DNA from: Saccharum officinarum
Lineage: Eukaryota; Streptophyta; Magnoliopsida; Poales; Poaceae
NCBI GenBank assembly: GCA_020631735.1
Contig: CM036201.1
Span: forward strand, 75,902,353-75,966,352
Direction of reading: 5' to 3'
Length of the DNA stretch: 64,000 nucleotides
In this document: positions 11,190 to 22,800 of the stretch, piece by piece
How the letters are laid out: each line of letters opens with the position of its first letter
Position numbering within the stretch: the first letter of the stretch is position 1
Translations under genes and position numbers: made by a program
The notes under the pieces: generated by a model
The model's input: only the letters and a program-made list of their open reading frames with translations
What the model was told of the DNA's origin: nothing
Database searches by the model: none

Positions 11190-11520
11190 GATGACCGGAC
11201 GCGATGGTTGAATGACCGGACGCGGTGAAGTCAGCGTCCGGTCACATTCCAGTAAGCTCCTGGAATGACCGGACGTGTTCGATTATCCACGATCGGACGC
11301 TGACAGCGTCCAGTTTGACATAGCCCGGAAAGATGGAACGGATGACCGGACGCGGTGGTGGTTACCGGGACCGGACGCGGTGGTCGACAGGGGCGCGTCC
11401 AGTGCAGCGTCTGGTTAGAGGTTTCGAAGAAAAACTTCGGGAATGACCGGACGCGCTGGTGGACGCTAAGACCGGACGTGGTGGTGAAACTGAACCGCGT
11501 CCGGTCCAGCGTCCGGTCGC
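11190..11520 (-). repeat. internal CpG-rich palindrome cluster (element 2)
   Basis: GACCGGACGCG and GCGTCCGGTC units recur here, as in the LTRs, together with the spacer box ATTCCAGTAAGCTCC at about 11243-11257 that also occurs in the LTR cluster of element 1. It lies outside any LTR boundary I can find, between pol and the third ORF, in the same orientation context as the LTR promoters. Confidence 0.82.
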
Positions 11521-12012
11521 TGTAAAAAGCTCTTTTTCAAAATGTTTTTCGACGCGACTTCTCCCAATAAAGTTCCAATTCAAAGAGACTCAAATAAACA
11601 CCAATTGGAACCTGATGTGAGTGACCTCACTCAAACCCTCAAAATTTTCAAAATATTTTGCCTTAGGCTAGTATTATTTTTAAGAAAATATTTAATAAAC
11701 ACCCGAGGAGCAACGTATGGCCATGCAATAGAGTTTATGAACCCTTGGGAGCTTCAAATGCTCTCTCTATTCATGGACGAACACAGAGGTTACTCAAAGC
11801 TAAACCGAAAAGAAATGATAAAGCAATAACCATACATATGCAATGCAAAACGAGAAAGGAATGCTAGGTTGCTTGTCAAGTTTGATCCATGTTTAGGCTT
11901 TTTCATACCTCTAAAGGAGGGTTATCGTAACCGTGTTAGACAAGTCCTAAATGCATTGCGGGAAAAATAAACATGGCATAAAATACAATACAATGCAAGG
12001 GACAACACAAGC
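11521..12012 (-). other. non-coding spacer downstream of pol (element 2)
   Basis: AT-rich sequence follows the pol stop. No coding signal or repeat boundary is recognised. It corresponds in position to the 1.1-kb post-pol spacer of the element at the right end of the window. Confidence 0.5.
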
Positions 12013-13989
12013 TCATCTTTTAAAGTTACTAGAATCAAGCACATTTAGTTCACTTCTCAATCTACAAAATGTAGCCTCATCTAAAGGTTTAGTGAAGATA
12101 TCCGCTAATTGATTTTCACTTCTTACACCTTCTAGTGATATATCATTTTTAGCAACATGATCTCTTAGAAAGTGGTGGCGGATATCAATGTGCTTGGTGC
12201 GAGAGTGTTGTACCGGATTATTAGCAATTTTAACCGCACTTTCATTGTCACATAGAAGCGGCACCTTTTCAAGAACAACTCCATAGTCTAGGAGGGTTTG
12301 TTTCATGTAAAGGATTTGTGCGCAACAAGCCTCCGCGACAATGTATTCCACCTCGGCGGTGGACAAAGCCACACTATTTTGCTTTTTAGATGACCAAGAT
12401 ACTAAGGATCTCCCAAGCAAATGGCATCCTCCGGATGTGCTTTTTCTATCAATTTTGCAACCGGCATAATCCGAATCGGAGTAGCCAACTAGTTGGAATC
12501 TAGCTACTTTGGGGTACCAAAGTCCAATGCTTGGGGTATACTTAAGATATCTTAGGATTCTTTTTACGGCACTTAGGTGAGGTTCTTTAGGGCACGCTTG
12601 AAAGCGGGCACACATGCACACACTAAACATGATGTCGGGCCTAGATGCGGTAAGGTACAACAAGCTACCAATCATAGAACGGTAAAGAGTTTGATCGATT
12701 GGTTTACCTCCCTCATCTAGGTCGAGATGTCCATTAGTTGGCATTGGGGTCTTGATTGGCTTGCATTCTTCCATCTTGAATCTTTTGAGAAGATCCTTGG
12801 TATACTTTTCTTGAGAGATAAAAATCCCTTCTCTCATTTATTTGACTTGAAACCCAAGGAAGAATGTTAGCTCACCAATCATTGACATCTCGAACTCTTT
12901 TAACATTAATTCACCAAATTCTTTGCAATAATCTTCATTTGTTGACCCGAAGATAATATCATCAACATAGACTTGACAAATGAAGATCTCTTCATTAAAC
13001 TTCTTGGTGAATAGTGTGGTGTCAACCTTTCTAATAATGAAGCCCTTCTCAATGAGGAAGTCCCGGAGGCGCTCATACCACGCTCTAGGGGCTTGCTTGA
13101 GCCCATATAGCGCCTTGGACAACCTATAAACATGATTAGGATATCTAGGGTCTTCAAACCCAGGAGGTTGTTCAACATAGACTAGTTCATTTATGAAGCC
13201 ATTTAAAAATGCACTTTTCACATCCATTTGATATAGTTTCATATCATGATGTGATGCATATTCAAGAAGGATACGAATGGCTTCAAGTCTTGCAACGGGT
13301 GCAAAAGTCTCTCCAAAATCAAGACCTTTAACTTGAGAGAACCCTTTTGCCACTAGTCTTGCCTTGTTTCTTACTACTACACCTTGATCATCTTGTTTAT
13401 TGCAGAACATCCACTTGGTTCCAATGACTCTTGCGCCTTTTGAATGCTCTTCAAGTGTCCAAACTTGATTGCGGTCGAAGTTGTTCAATTCTTCATGCAT
13501 GGCATTCACCCAATCCGGATCTTGAAGAGCTTCTTCTACATTCTTAGGTTTAAGACAAGAGACAAAAGAGTGATATTCAACAAAAGAATTAAACTTTTGA
13601 GATCGAGTCATTACACCCTTTGTAGAACTCCCTATGATGAGATCTTGTGGATGTGCTTGAAGTAGGGGTGAGTTTCTTCGATTAACCATTTGAGGAGTAG
13701 GATGGGGAGCATCAACATCTTGTGCTTGTGCCTCGGCTTGATGATGAGAGACATGGGTGTCTTCATTTTCAACTCTCTCATTTTTGTCATCATCTTGAGG
13801 CACATATGATGAAGATGGTGGATTGACAATTTGTACATCGTCTTCATCATCTTTAGGTTTGATGTCTCCCACCGGCATGTTCTTCATGGCCTCCCTCAAT
13901 GGTTCATCACCTACATCATCACAATTCTCAATTGCTCCTTGGGAGTCATTAGATTCATCAAATTCCACATCATATGTTTCTTCAAACAA
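12013..13989 (-). pseudogene. copia pol: reverse transcriptase and RNase H (element 2)
   Basis: Two abutting in-frame open stretches (13989-12838 and 12837-12013) are split by one stop, TAA at 12838-12840. The RT domain (RVT_2 type) shows [40 protein letters not shown] and the catalytic YVDD in [10 protein letters not shown]. The RNase H domain follows with SDSDYAG, TAEVEYIVAE, LCDNESAVK and the end block QLADIFTKPLDE, stopping at 12013. RT copies element RNA into cDNA and RNase H removes the template. All visible catalytic residues are intact, so the single stop is the main lesion. The acidic N-terminal part (13989-13600) is the linker after integrase. Confidence 0.9.
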
Positions 13990-14049
13990 ACCGGTGGCAT
14001 GGTTAAATACTCTATATGCTTTGGACTTTGATGAGTAACCAACAAGAAA

Positions 14050-15265
14050 ACCAATATCACAATGTCTTTAGAACTTCCCTAGGTGTTGACGCTTCTTGTA
14101 GATGTAGCATTTGCAACCAAACACCCAGAAAAATAAGGCGTCCTGCTTTTTTCCATTTAGCAACTCATAAGGGGGTCTTGCAAAGGAACTTTTATAGGAA
14201 GAGGCGATTTGAAGCATAGCATGCGGTGTTGATTGCCTCGGCCCACAATTTTTCCGGTGTATTGTACTCATCTAGCATTGTTCTTGCAAGAGTGATCAAG
14301 GTCCGGTTCTTTCTCTCAACTACACCATTTTGTTGAGGAGTGTAGGTTGATGAAACTTCATGCTTGATTCTAATTTCATCACAATAAGCTTCAATGTTAG
14401 TGTTGTCAAACTCTTTGTAATTATCACTTCTAATTTTCTTTATCTTGACTTCAAATTCATTTTGAGCCCTCTTTGCAAACTTCTTGAAGCAATTTGCCAC
14501 TTTAGATTTGTCATGAAGAAAGAAGGTCCAAGTGTATCTTGAGTAATCATCCACAATTACTAGGCAATAGAGATTTCCACCCAAACTCTTGTAAGTTATA
14601 GGACCAAACAAATCCATGTGTACCCGCAAAAAAAACAAATCCATGTGTAGAAGTTCTAGTACTCTTGATGTTGACATGTAGGCTTTGGTTAGATGAGTGT
14701 TTGCAACTTGTTTGCCGGCTTGACATGCACTACAAGGTTTGTCCTTTTCAAACTTTACATCCTTCAAACCTCTCACTAATTCTTTCTTCAATAGCTTGTT
14801 GAGAGTGTTCATTCCAACATGAGCAAGCCTCCTATGCCAAAGCCATCCAAGTGTAGTTTTGGTGAATAAACATGTCATCAAGTTTGCATCTTCGGAGGTG
14901 AAGTCAACTAGATAAAGATTATTGTATCTAAAGCCCTTGAAAATCACTTGCTTGTCATCTATCTTTGTAACAACCACTTCATTTGGACTAAACAAGCATT
15001 AGTAGCCAAGATCACAAAGTTGCCCAACGGATAGTAAGTTGAAACTCAATGAAGCAACATAGAGCACATTTGAGAGAGAATGATCATTTGATATTGCAAC
15101 CTTGCCTATACCCTTGACTTTGCTCTTTGAATTGTCCCCAAATGTGATCTTGTCTTGACATACCCCATCCTCTTCAAGTGAGGTGAACATACGAGGATCA
15201 CCGGTCATATGTTGTGTGCAACCACTATCAATCACCCAATGAGATCCACCGGTCTTGTAGTTCAC
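14050..15265 (-). pseudogene. copia pol: protease and integrase (element 2)
   Basis: The protease signature DSGCTQHMTG lies near 15235. The frame is broken by a stop at about 14996-14998, then continues with the pre-integrase zinc segment (GWLWHRRLAH, CSACQAGKQ) and the integrase core. The first catalytic Asp region is duplicated: HMDLF occurs twice 11 residues apart (about 14610-14660) because of a short tandem insertion. Core residues RSDNYKEFDN and NGVVERKNRT follow. After 14192 the frame is lost to small indels until the RT segment restarts at 13989. The host function would be cDNA integration; this copy is dead. Confidence 0.87.
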
Positions 15266-15299
15266 CTACACATAAGAGATCAAGTCTTTTATTTAGGGA

Positions 15300-17054
15300 C
15301 CCAAACTTGAGAGGGACCCTTAACTTTCTCAACTAGTGACTTGGCAACCCAAATTTTCTTTGGCCTATTCTTGTTAGGGGGACCCAAGAACATGACTTTC
15401 ATCTTTCCACTTGAGTCCTTCTAAGCATGTAATGAGCATTGAAGGCAAAGGGTCTAGCATGCTTGGGCAAGGATTGTGGTGGTGGAGTTTTGCACTCATG
15501 AGCAAAATGGCCTTCTTGTCCACACTCAACACATCTCTTTGGCTTGGGTTTTGTCTTGCTTTGTTATTGTTTAGCCTTGATCTTCTTCTCTTGATTTGCC
15601 AAGTAGCCAATGCCACTCCTATCCATCTTCATGACGGTGTTCATGAGTAGCTCACTTTACAAATGTTGGCCTCTTGTGAACTTGCTTAGGCCGGTCTTGA
15701 GATGCTCTTTCTCTTGCTTGAGCTTCTTGTTTTCTTCTATAAGTGACTCATTTGAAGTTTGCTTTTCAAGAGCCATTAGCTTCTTGTTCTCAACCTTGAG
15801 CATCTCAATTTCACTCTTGAGCTTGACATACTCATCATAGTTGTTTGCCTCAACCATACTCTTGCCTTTGCCGCTAGAGCCTTGCTTAAAGTTCTCAACA
15901 ATCAAATCATCACATGATGTAGCTATATCAATCTTAACAACTTGGTTAGTAGCATCATGTGTCTCAAGGGCAAGCTCATTAGCAACAATAAGAGTATCAT
16001 AATTGATTTTCAATGCGGTGTATTCATCTTTTAGCAAATTTAACCTAGTGATGAGTTCACCATGTTTCTTCTCAATTTTATCATGTTTATCTCTAAGCTA
16101 CTTGTTAGAAGTTTTGAGCTCCTTGAGAGAAGAAGACATAGTTTCATTTTGATCTATGAGCTCATCCCTAGTCTTATGTGCACTTTCAAGCTTAGATGAG
16201 AGTGATTCATTTTCATGTTGAAGCTCATCATTTTCATTTCTAGTCCTCCTTATAATTTTAGAATATTTGTTTAACAATTTTACTAGTTCATCATAAGAAG
16301 GTGCATCATATTCATCATCACTATCACTATCACTATCATCATCATCATCACTATCACTATTCTGTACCTTTCGATCACCCTTAGCCATAAGGCATAGATG
16401 AGTAGTGGAAGATGATGGTGAAGGGGGCGGTGAAGGTGGTGATGAAGATGTCGGTGAAGATGATGATGGCCCAATCACAAGTGCGGCGATCTTCTCTTTT
16501 TCATTGTCACTTTCATCGCCGGAGGACTCACATGATGATTCAATGTTGGTGAGCCAATCACCAACAATATAAGCTTTGTCTCCCTTCTTCTTCTTGTAGA
16601 ACTCTCTTTTCTTGCCATCTTTCTTTTTGTATGGCTTGTTCTTTCTTTTCTCATCTTCTTCATCACTTGAATCATCTTTCTTGCCCTTGTACTTATTCTT
16701 GTACTTGTCTTTTGGAGGCTTCGGGCATTGGTGAGCTAGGTGGCCAAGTTCTCCATAATTGAAGCAATCCATTTCGGAGATTGGCTTCCTTTTGCTACTT
16801 GTGAAGAATTTCTTCTTCTTGCCATCGAACTTGATGCCACTCTTGTTGAGCTTCTTTAGCATCTTGGTGGTCTTCCTCACCATGAGTGCAAGTGATGCAT
16901 CATCAATGTCATTTTCACTTGAGCTTTCTTGCACTACCATGGCTTGGCCCTTCTTTTTTTTCCTTTTCATGGCTAGCTTTGAAGGCCAAGTCTTTCTTCT
17001 TGGAAGATGATGAGCCCTCTTTCGGAGTGATGTGCATGTACATCTCATGTGCAT
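15300..17054 (-). pseudogene. copia gag, 5'-truncated (element 2)
   Basis: Several open pieces (17054-16098, 16037-15657, 15616-15374) together give the C-terminal two thirds of gag. They include a Lys-rich part, a zinc knuckle, a Ser/Asp-rich acidic tract, coiled-coil Leu/Lys/Glu segments and a second knuckle near 15520. The first knuckle reads CFNYGELGHLAHQC, with Tyr in place of the second Cys, so it should not bind zinc normally. The N-terminal UBN2 domain is missing: the sequence jumps at about 17058 straight into LTR DNA. Part of this gag is repeated after the first assembly gap. Confidence 0.85.
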
Positions 17055-17058
17055 GTAT

Positions 17059-17488
17059 GGCTCAAACGTCTTCTAAACGCGATGCAACTTGAACCAAGTT
17101 GCTTCCAACTGAACTCTGAGCTTTTCTCGAGCTACCTAGTGCTAAGTTTGACAAATGTGCACCACACCTAAACATAAAGACTCACCTAGATCAAGCTACT
17201 CACTCATGCCCCCCTTTATAGTACGGTCAAAGGAAGAAACAAAGATCCTAACGACTATTCCAGATGTAACTCAACACCTTAACATCTGAAACTAATCGTC
17301 CTTAATCTTGTCGTTGATCCTTTGAAAACCGAAACGATTTCTATCAAGGGACATGAATACCATATTGCCCAAAGCAGTCATCATCTCCATGACCTAACTT
17401 ACCAACGTTTCTGCAAAACACACGTTAGTCATGGTAATTATGCGTTGTCATCAATTGTCGAAACCAACACCGGGGCCTAGATGCTTTC
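17059..17488 (-). repeat. truncated 5' LTR remnant (element 2)
   Basis: This matches 6990-7424 of the 3' LTR at about 97% identity by eye. Only the outermost U3 part survives; the palindrome cluster, TATA box, R, U5 and the primer-binding site are deleted. The outer edge TGAAAGCATC at 17488 is intact and followed by the GTGTG target duplication. Confidence 0.9.
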
Positions 17489-17493
17489 AGTGT
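17489..17493. other. target site duplication, right (element 2)
   Basis: GTGTG matches the 5 bp at 5778-5782 on the other side of the element. Confidence 0.7.
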
Positions 17494-18535
17494 GTGAGTT
17501 TGATGCAAGGCAATTTTTGATCCTAGTGTGAAGGGTAGAGATGGAAACAATCGCAAATGCCTTCGAGCCCCCAAAGGCTCAATTGCGAGGTGGTAGAACG
17601 AAATGGAAGATGAACATTTGAAGAGTTCAATTATTGTACTCTTTTTAGTGCTAGTTTGATACAACCGATTCCCATATGACTAATAGAAGGCTTTGCTTTG
17701 TTCACGAGGGATTGAAGGCGAATGGTATGATGTTTTCTCTAGCCGTTGTTACATACACATTGTATATCGCATCATTTCACCATTGATCGAATACAAAAAA
17801 ACTGAGCATCCATGCTAAGCCTTGAATTTTTATCCGAAAATTCACCGGTTTCGATCATAATAAAGCTAACAAACCGACCCTTAATTGGCAAAATGATTGT
17901 ACTTTTTATGAAAAATGTTGTACTCTTATAGCATCTTCAAGAGCCTTTTTTAAAAATCACTCTCTAAATCATCATTTGGAGAGTTATTTGCATAAAAATT
18001 GTTTCCCATATCTTTCCACTATCGCATTGGCGGAGCCACCACCCAGGCTCGTCGGTAAAAGTGCAAAGAAAATTTTTCTTTATATTGCAGAGAAATATAC
18101 TCATATGGATTCTTCTTTATAGTGCAAAGAAATATTATACCAGAGTAATAGTATAGGGAGGCTATAGGGTCTGAAATAAGATTTTCTTTTTATTTATAGC
18201 GTGTTTTGTCTGTGGATCGACTCCATCCGGCATGGGTTTGTGCGGAATTAGCTTGTCCGGCATTTTTACGATGAATGGATCGACTCCCGAGATTAGCTTG
18301 CGGAGTTACTACTTGGTGACGGACGACACGGACCAATGATGTGAACCAAACAAAATATTAGCTTTGGATGTAGGATGAGATGTTTCCAGACGACACATGA
18401 CGCTAACCAAACATGCTAAGAGATCTGTCGGTATAGTCTTTCGACAATACTTATAGAGGTAGGATTTGCGTCTATACATTGTTACGAGTAAATGTCCACG
18501 CATGCTAACCTTGGTCAAATGTTAGAATGGGTGTG
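17494..18535. other. intergenic sequence upstream of the RRM gene (left copy)
   Basis: AT-rich DNA without a supported gene. Short open frames here show no family resemblance and are repeated in the right copy. Confidence 0.5.
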
Positions 18536-18735
18536 TTCACTTCGCGAAAAGTAGGTGAAAAGTTACTGTAACATCTTTCGTTGTTATTTGGTAAAATTTG
18601 TCTAATCATGGACTAACTGGACTCAAAAGATTCGTTCCGACATTTACAGACAAACTATGCAATTAGTTATCTTTTTTACCTACATTTAATGCTTTATGTA
18701 TGTGTCGAAAGATTGGATGTGATAAGTGAAAGAGG
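18536..18735 (+). repeat. MITE-like fragment, ACTAATTAGGCT family (left copy)
   Basis: It shares with other copies in the window the run from a CTGTAACA-like box through ATCATGGACTAACTGGACTCAAAAGATTCGT (interrupted) to ACATTTAATGCT. It lies about 440 bp before the exon 1 start codon, so it may be part of the promoter. The same fragment recurs at about 22295-22494. Confidence 0.55.
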
Positions 18736-19173
18736 AAATATTTTGGGTTGAGATGGGAAGTGTACAAGACCAATGTCAAGATACGCAGATGAGCGACGCC
18801 CGTCAAATCGTGCTCAATTTCGTGGCCAAACCACCCGTCCTAGCTGGCACCCGTAAAGGAACCCACGCAAAGGCAACAGAAACCCACGACAAGCCCAAAC
18901 AAAAACCCAATAAAATCTCGTCTGGCCTCCTCTCGCAGTCCAGCCAGCCCCCGTCGTTCACCCCAATCTCCACGCGTCGCCGCCGCTTGCCGGCGAGTCT
19001 ATTCCCCTCCGCCACGCCGCCGAAGCTTCCCGGACCCGCAGCGGTTCGGATAAGGCGGTCGCCCGCCCGCCACCCGCCCTCCTTTCGCCCCCACTCCTCT
19101 CGGCCCCGGGACCGTTTCGGGGTGGATCTAGGGTTGCGTGGGGAGGGAGGGGTTCTGGAAACCTCCGTCGCGA

Positions 19174-19302
19174 TGGACGAGGCGGACGATGATACCAGCA
19201 CCTTCAAGGTCGGCTTCACCGCCGCCGGAGAGGAGCAGTTCCGGAAGCTCGTGAGGGAGAAGCTGGGCGGGTTCAAGAGGGACGTGGACGACACCCTCGT
19301 GG
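19174..19302 (+). pseudogene. duplicate first coding exon of the RRM gene
   Basis: It is identical in protein to exon 1 at 22929-23057 (43 codons beginning MDEADDDTSTF) and followed by the same GTACGA donor and intron start. The rest of the gene is absent before the gap. It is best regarded as an assembly duplicate. Confidence 0.85.
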
Positions 19303-19763
19303 TACGATTTCCTTCTGTCATCCCCTACTCGCCAGCTTCTGGTCTTAGCGGTTGATTTCGGCTGTCTGGCGACTTGGGTTCTCTGCAGCTTTAGGATTTT
19401 GGTCGAACTAATTAACACGTAACAGTATGTAGGACTGGCTAGAATTCAAGATGGACTGTGTGTGTTTTTTTTTTCAGTGTCGCCCCGCATACAACACCTA
19501 TTGCTGGAGTCAGTAGTCTAATGTCGTTGGATCTCATGGCTTGGCCTGCAGCTTTGCTCTGTGATGTCTGCAGTTTTCGTTTGTTTAGCTGACTGCTGTC
19601 TGTTTTTTCCAACTTAGTGTGCTCACTATGTACACTTTGCTGCTTTTAGTGAGATGAACTAGTGTAATGGATTGGTGCACTATATAGCACCAAACTGTGT
19701 GTGTGCGATGTATACTTCATACTTATATGAAGCCTCTTCTCAAACTGAGGATTTTCAAATCAG

Positions 19764-19863
19764 NNNNNNNNNNNNNNNNNNNNNNNNNNNNNNNNNNNNN
19801 NNNNNNNNNNNNNNNNNNNNNNNNNNNNNNNNNNNNNNNNNNNNNNNNNNNNNNNNNNNNNNN
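19764..19863. other. assembly gap, 100 N
   Basis: Exactly 100 N, the conventional placeholder for a gap of unknown size. Flanking sequences overlap each other by about 3.65 kb, so the true gap size is probably negative. Confidence 0.99.
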
Positions 19864-22800
19864 TTATCTCTAAGCTACTTGTTAGAAGTTTTGAGCTCCT
19901 TGAGAGAAGAAGACATAGTTTCATTTTGATCTATGAGCTCATCCCTAGTCTTATGTGCACTTTCAAGCTTAGATGAGAGTGATTCATTTTCATGTTGAAG
20001 CTCATCATTTTCATTTCTAGTCCTCCTTATAATTTTAGAATATTTGTTTTAACAATTTTACTAGTTCATCATAAGAAGGTGCATCATATTCATCATCATA
20101 TCACTATCACTATCATCATCATCATCACTATCACTATTCTGTACCTTTCGATCCCCTTAGCCATAAGCATAGATGAGTAGTGGAAGATGATGGTGAAGGG
20201 GGCGGTGAAGGTGGTGATGAGATGTCGGTGAAGATGATGATGGCCCAATCACAAGTGCGGCGATCTTCTCTTTTTCATTGTCACTTTCATCGCCGGAGGA
20301 CTCCACATGATGATTCAATGTGTGAGCCAATCACCAACAATATAAGCTTGTTCCCTTCTTCTTCTTGTAGAACTCTCTTTTCTTGCCATCTTTCTTTGTA
20401 TGCTTGTTCTTTCTTTTCTCATCTCTTCATCACTTGAATCATCTTTCTTGCCTTTACTTATTCTGTACTTGTCTTTTGGAGGCTTCGGGCATTGGTGAGC
20501 TATGTGGCCAAGTTCTCCAAATTGAAGCAATCCATTTTCGGAGATTGGCTTCCTTTTGCTACTTGTGAAGAATTTCTTCTTCTTGCCATCGAACTTGATG
20601 CCACTCTTGTTGAGCTTCTTTAGCATCTTGGTGGTCTTCCTCACCATGAGTGCCAAGTGATGCAATCAATGTCATTTTCACTTGAGCTTTCTTGCACTAC
20701 CATGGCTTGGCCTTCTTTTTTTTCTTTCATGGCTAGCTTTGAAGGCCAAGTCTTTCTTCTTGGAAGATGATGAGCCTCTTTCGGAGTGATGTGCATGTAC
20801 ATCTCATGTGCATGTATGGCTCAAACGTCTTCTAAACGCGATGCAACTTGAACCAAGTTGCTTCCAACTGAACTCTGAGCTTTTCTCGAGCTACCTAGTG
20901 CTAAGTTTGACAATGTGCACCACACCTAAACATAAAGACTCACCTAGATCAAGCTACTCACTCATGCCCCCTTTATAGTACGGTCAAAGGAAGAAACAAA
21001 GATCCTAACGACTATTCCAGATGTAACTCAACACCTTAACATCTGAAACTAATCGTCCTTAATCTTGTCGTTGATCCTTTGAAAACCGAAACGATTTCTA
21101 TCAAGGGACATGAATACCATATTGCCAAAGCAGTCATCATCTCCATGACCTAACTTACCAACGTTTCTGCAAAACACACGTTAGTCATGGTAATTATGCG
21201 TTGTCATCAATTGTCGAAACCAACACGGGGCCTAGATGCTTTCAGTGTGTGAGTTTGATGCAAGGCAATTTTTGATCCTAGTGTGAAGGGTAGAGATGGA
21301 AACAATCGCAAATGCCTTCGAGCCCCCAAAGGCTCAATTGCGAGGTGGTAGAACGAAATGGAAGATGAACATTTGAAGAGTTCAATTATTGTACTCTTTT
21401 TAGTGCTAGTTTGATACAACCGATTCCCATATGACTAATAGAAGGCTTTGCTTTGTTCACGAGGGATTGAAGGCGAATGGTATGATGTTTTCTCTAGCCG
21501 TTGTTACATACACATTGTATATCGCATCATTTCACCATTGATCGAATACAAAAAAACTGAGCATCCATGCTAAGCCTTGAATTTTTATCCGAAAATTCAC
21601 CGGTTTCGATCATAATAAAGCTAACAAACCGACCCTTAATTGGCAAAATGATTGTACTTTTTATGAAAAATGTTGTACTCTTATAGCATCTTCAAGAGCC
21701 TTTTTTAAAAATCACTCTCTAAATCATCATTTGGAGAGTTATTTGCATAAAAATTGTTTCCCATATCTTTCCACTATCGCATTGGCGGAGCCACCACCCA
21801 GGCTCGTCGGTAAAAGTGCAAAGAAAATTTTTCTTTATATTGCAGAGAAATATACTCATATGGATTCTTCTTTATAGTGCAAAGAAATATTATACCAGAG
21901 TAATAGTATAGGGAGGCTATAGGGTCTGAAATAAGATTTTCTTTTTATTTATAGCGTGTTTTGTCTGTGGATCGACTCCATCCGGCATGGGTTTGTGCGG
22001 AATTAGCTTGTCCGGCATTTTTACGATGAATGGATCGACTCCCGAGATTAGCTTGCGGAGTTACTACTTGGTGACGGACGACACGGACCAATGATGTGAA
22101 CCAAACAAAATATTAGCTTTGGATGTAGGATGAGATGTTTCCAGACGACACATGACGCTAACCAAACATGCTAAGAGATCTGTCGGTATAGTCTTTCGAC
22201 AATACTTATAGAGGTAGGATTTGCGTCTATACATTGTTACGAGTAAATGTCCACGCATGCTAACCTTGGTCAAATGTTAGAATGGGTGTGTTCACTTCGC
22301 GAAAAGTAGGTGAAAAGTTACTGTAACATCTTTCGTTGTTATTTGGTAAAATTTGTCTAATCATGGACTAACTGGACTCAAAAGATTCGTTCCGACATTT
22401 ACAGACAAACTATGCAATTAGTTATCTTTTTTACCTACATTTAATGCTTTATGTATGTGTCGAAAGATTGGATGTGATAAGTGAAAGAGGAAATATTTTG
22501 GGTTGAGATGGGAAGTGTACAAGACCAATGTCAAGATACGCAGATGAGCGACGCCCGTCAAATCGTGCTCAATTTCGTGGCCAAACCACCCGTCCTAGCT
22601 GGCACCCGTAAAGGAACCCACGCAAAGGCAACAGAAACCCACGACAAGCCCAAACAAAAACCCAATAAAATCTCGTCTGGCCTCCTCTCGCAGTCCAGCC
22701 AGCCCCCGTCGTTCACCCCAATCTCCACGCGTCGCCGCCGCTTGCCGGCGAGTCTATTCCCCTCCGCCACGCCGCCGAAGCTTCCCGGACCCCGCAGCGG

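Larger units (their letters stand above)
5783..17488 (-). mobile_element. SIRE/Maximus-like Ty1-copia element with third ORF (element 2)
   Basis: Minus-strand order from right to left: truncated 5' LTR (17488-17059), 3' part of gag, protease, integrase, reverse transcriptase and RNase H (to 12013), a 1.7-kb non-coding stretch with a palindrome cluster, a third ORF (10276-7845), polypurine tract and 3' LTR (7424-5783). The direct repeat GTGTG at 5778-5782 and 17489-17493 is a 5-bp target duplication, so both ends derive from one insertion. The two LTR remnants compare over about 430 bp with roughly 97% identity by eye, so the insertion is fairly recent. A deletion removed most of the 5' LTR, the primer-binding site and the gag N-terminus, so the copy cannot be autonomous. 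Confidence 0.9.
16087..19763. repeat. left copy of a 3.65-kb direct duplication flanking a gap
   Basis: This segment (truncated gag, 5' LTR remnant, intergenic DNA, exon 1 and part of intron 1 of the RRM gene) is repeated at 19864-23514 at near identity. It ends exactly at the N run. Differences in the right copy are mostly single-base losses. I read it as an unmerged overlap of two contigs, not a biological duplication. Confidence 0.93.

Noticed and set aside
10277..11520. Solo LTR of another retrotransposon
   Set aside because: I could not find TG...CA ends with a flanking duplication around the internal palindrome cluster; kept open as the main alternative to an internal promoter.
17425..17664. 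Small gene at the LTR edge (repeated at 21207-21419)
   Set aside because: It runs across the LTR boundary into unrelated flanking DNA; no conservation signal.
18726..19355. Long open frame running into exon 1 of the RRM gene (also 22481-22948)
   Set aside because: It is in a different composition and breaks between the two nearly identical copies by a single indel near 19034/22796, while the MDEADDD start is kept; it is promoter and 5' UTR.
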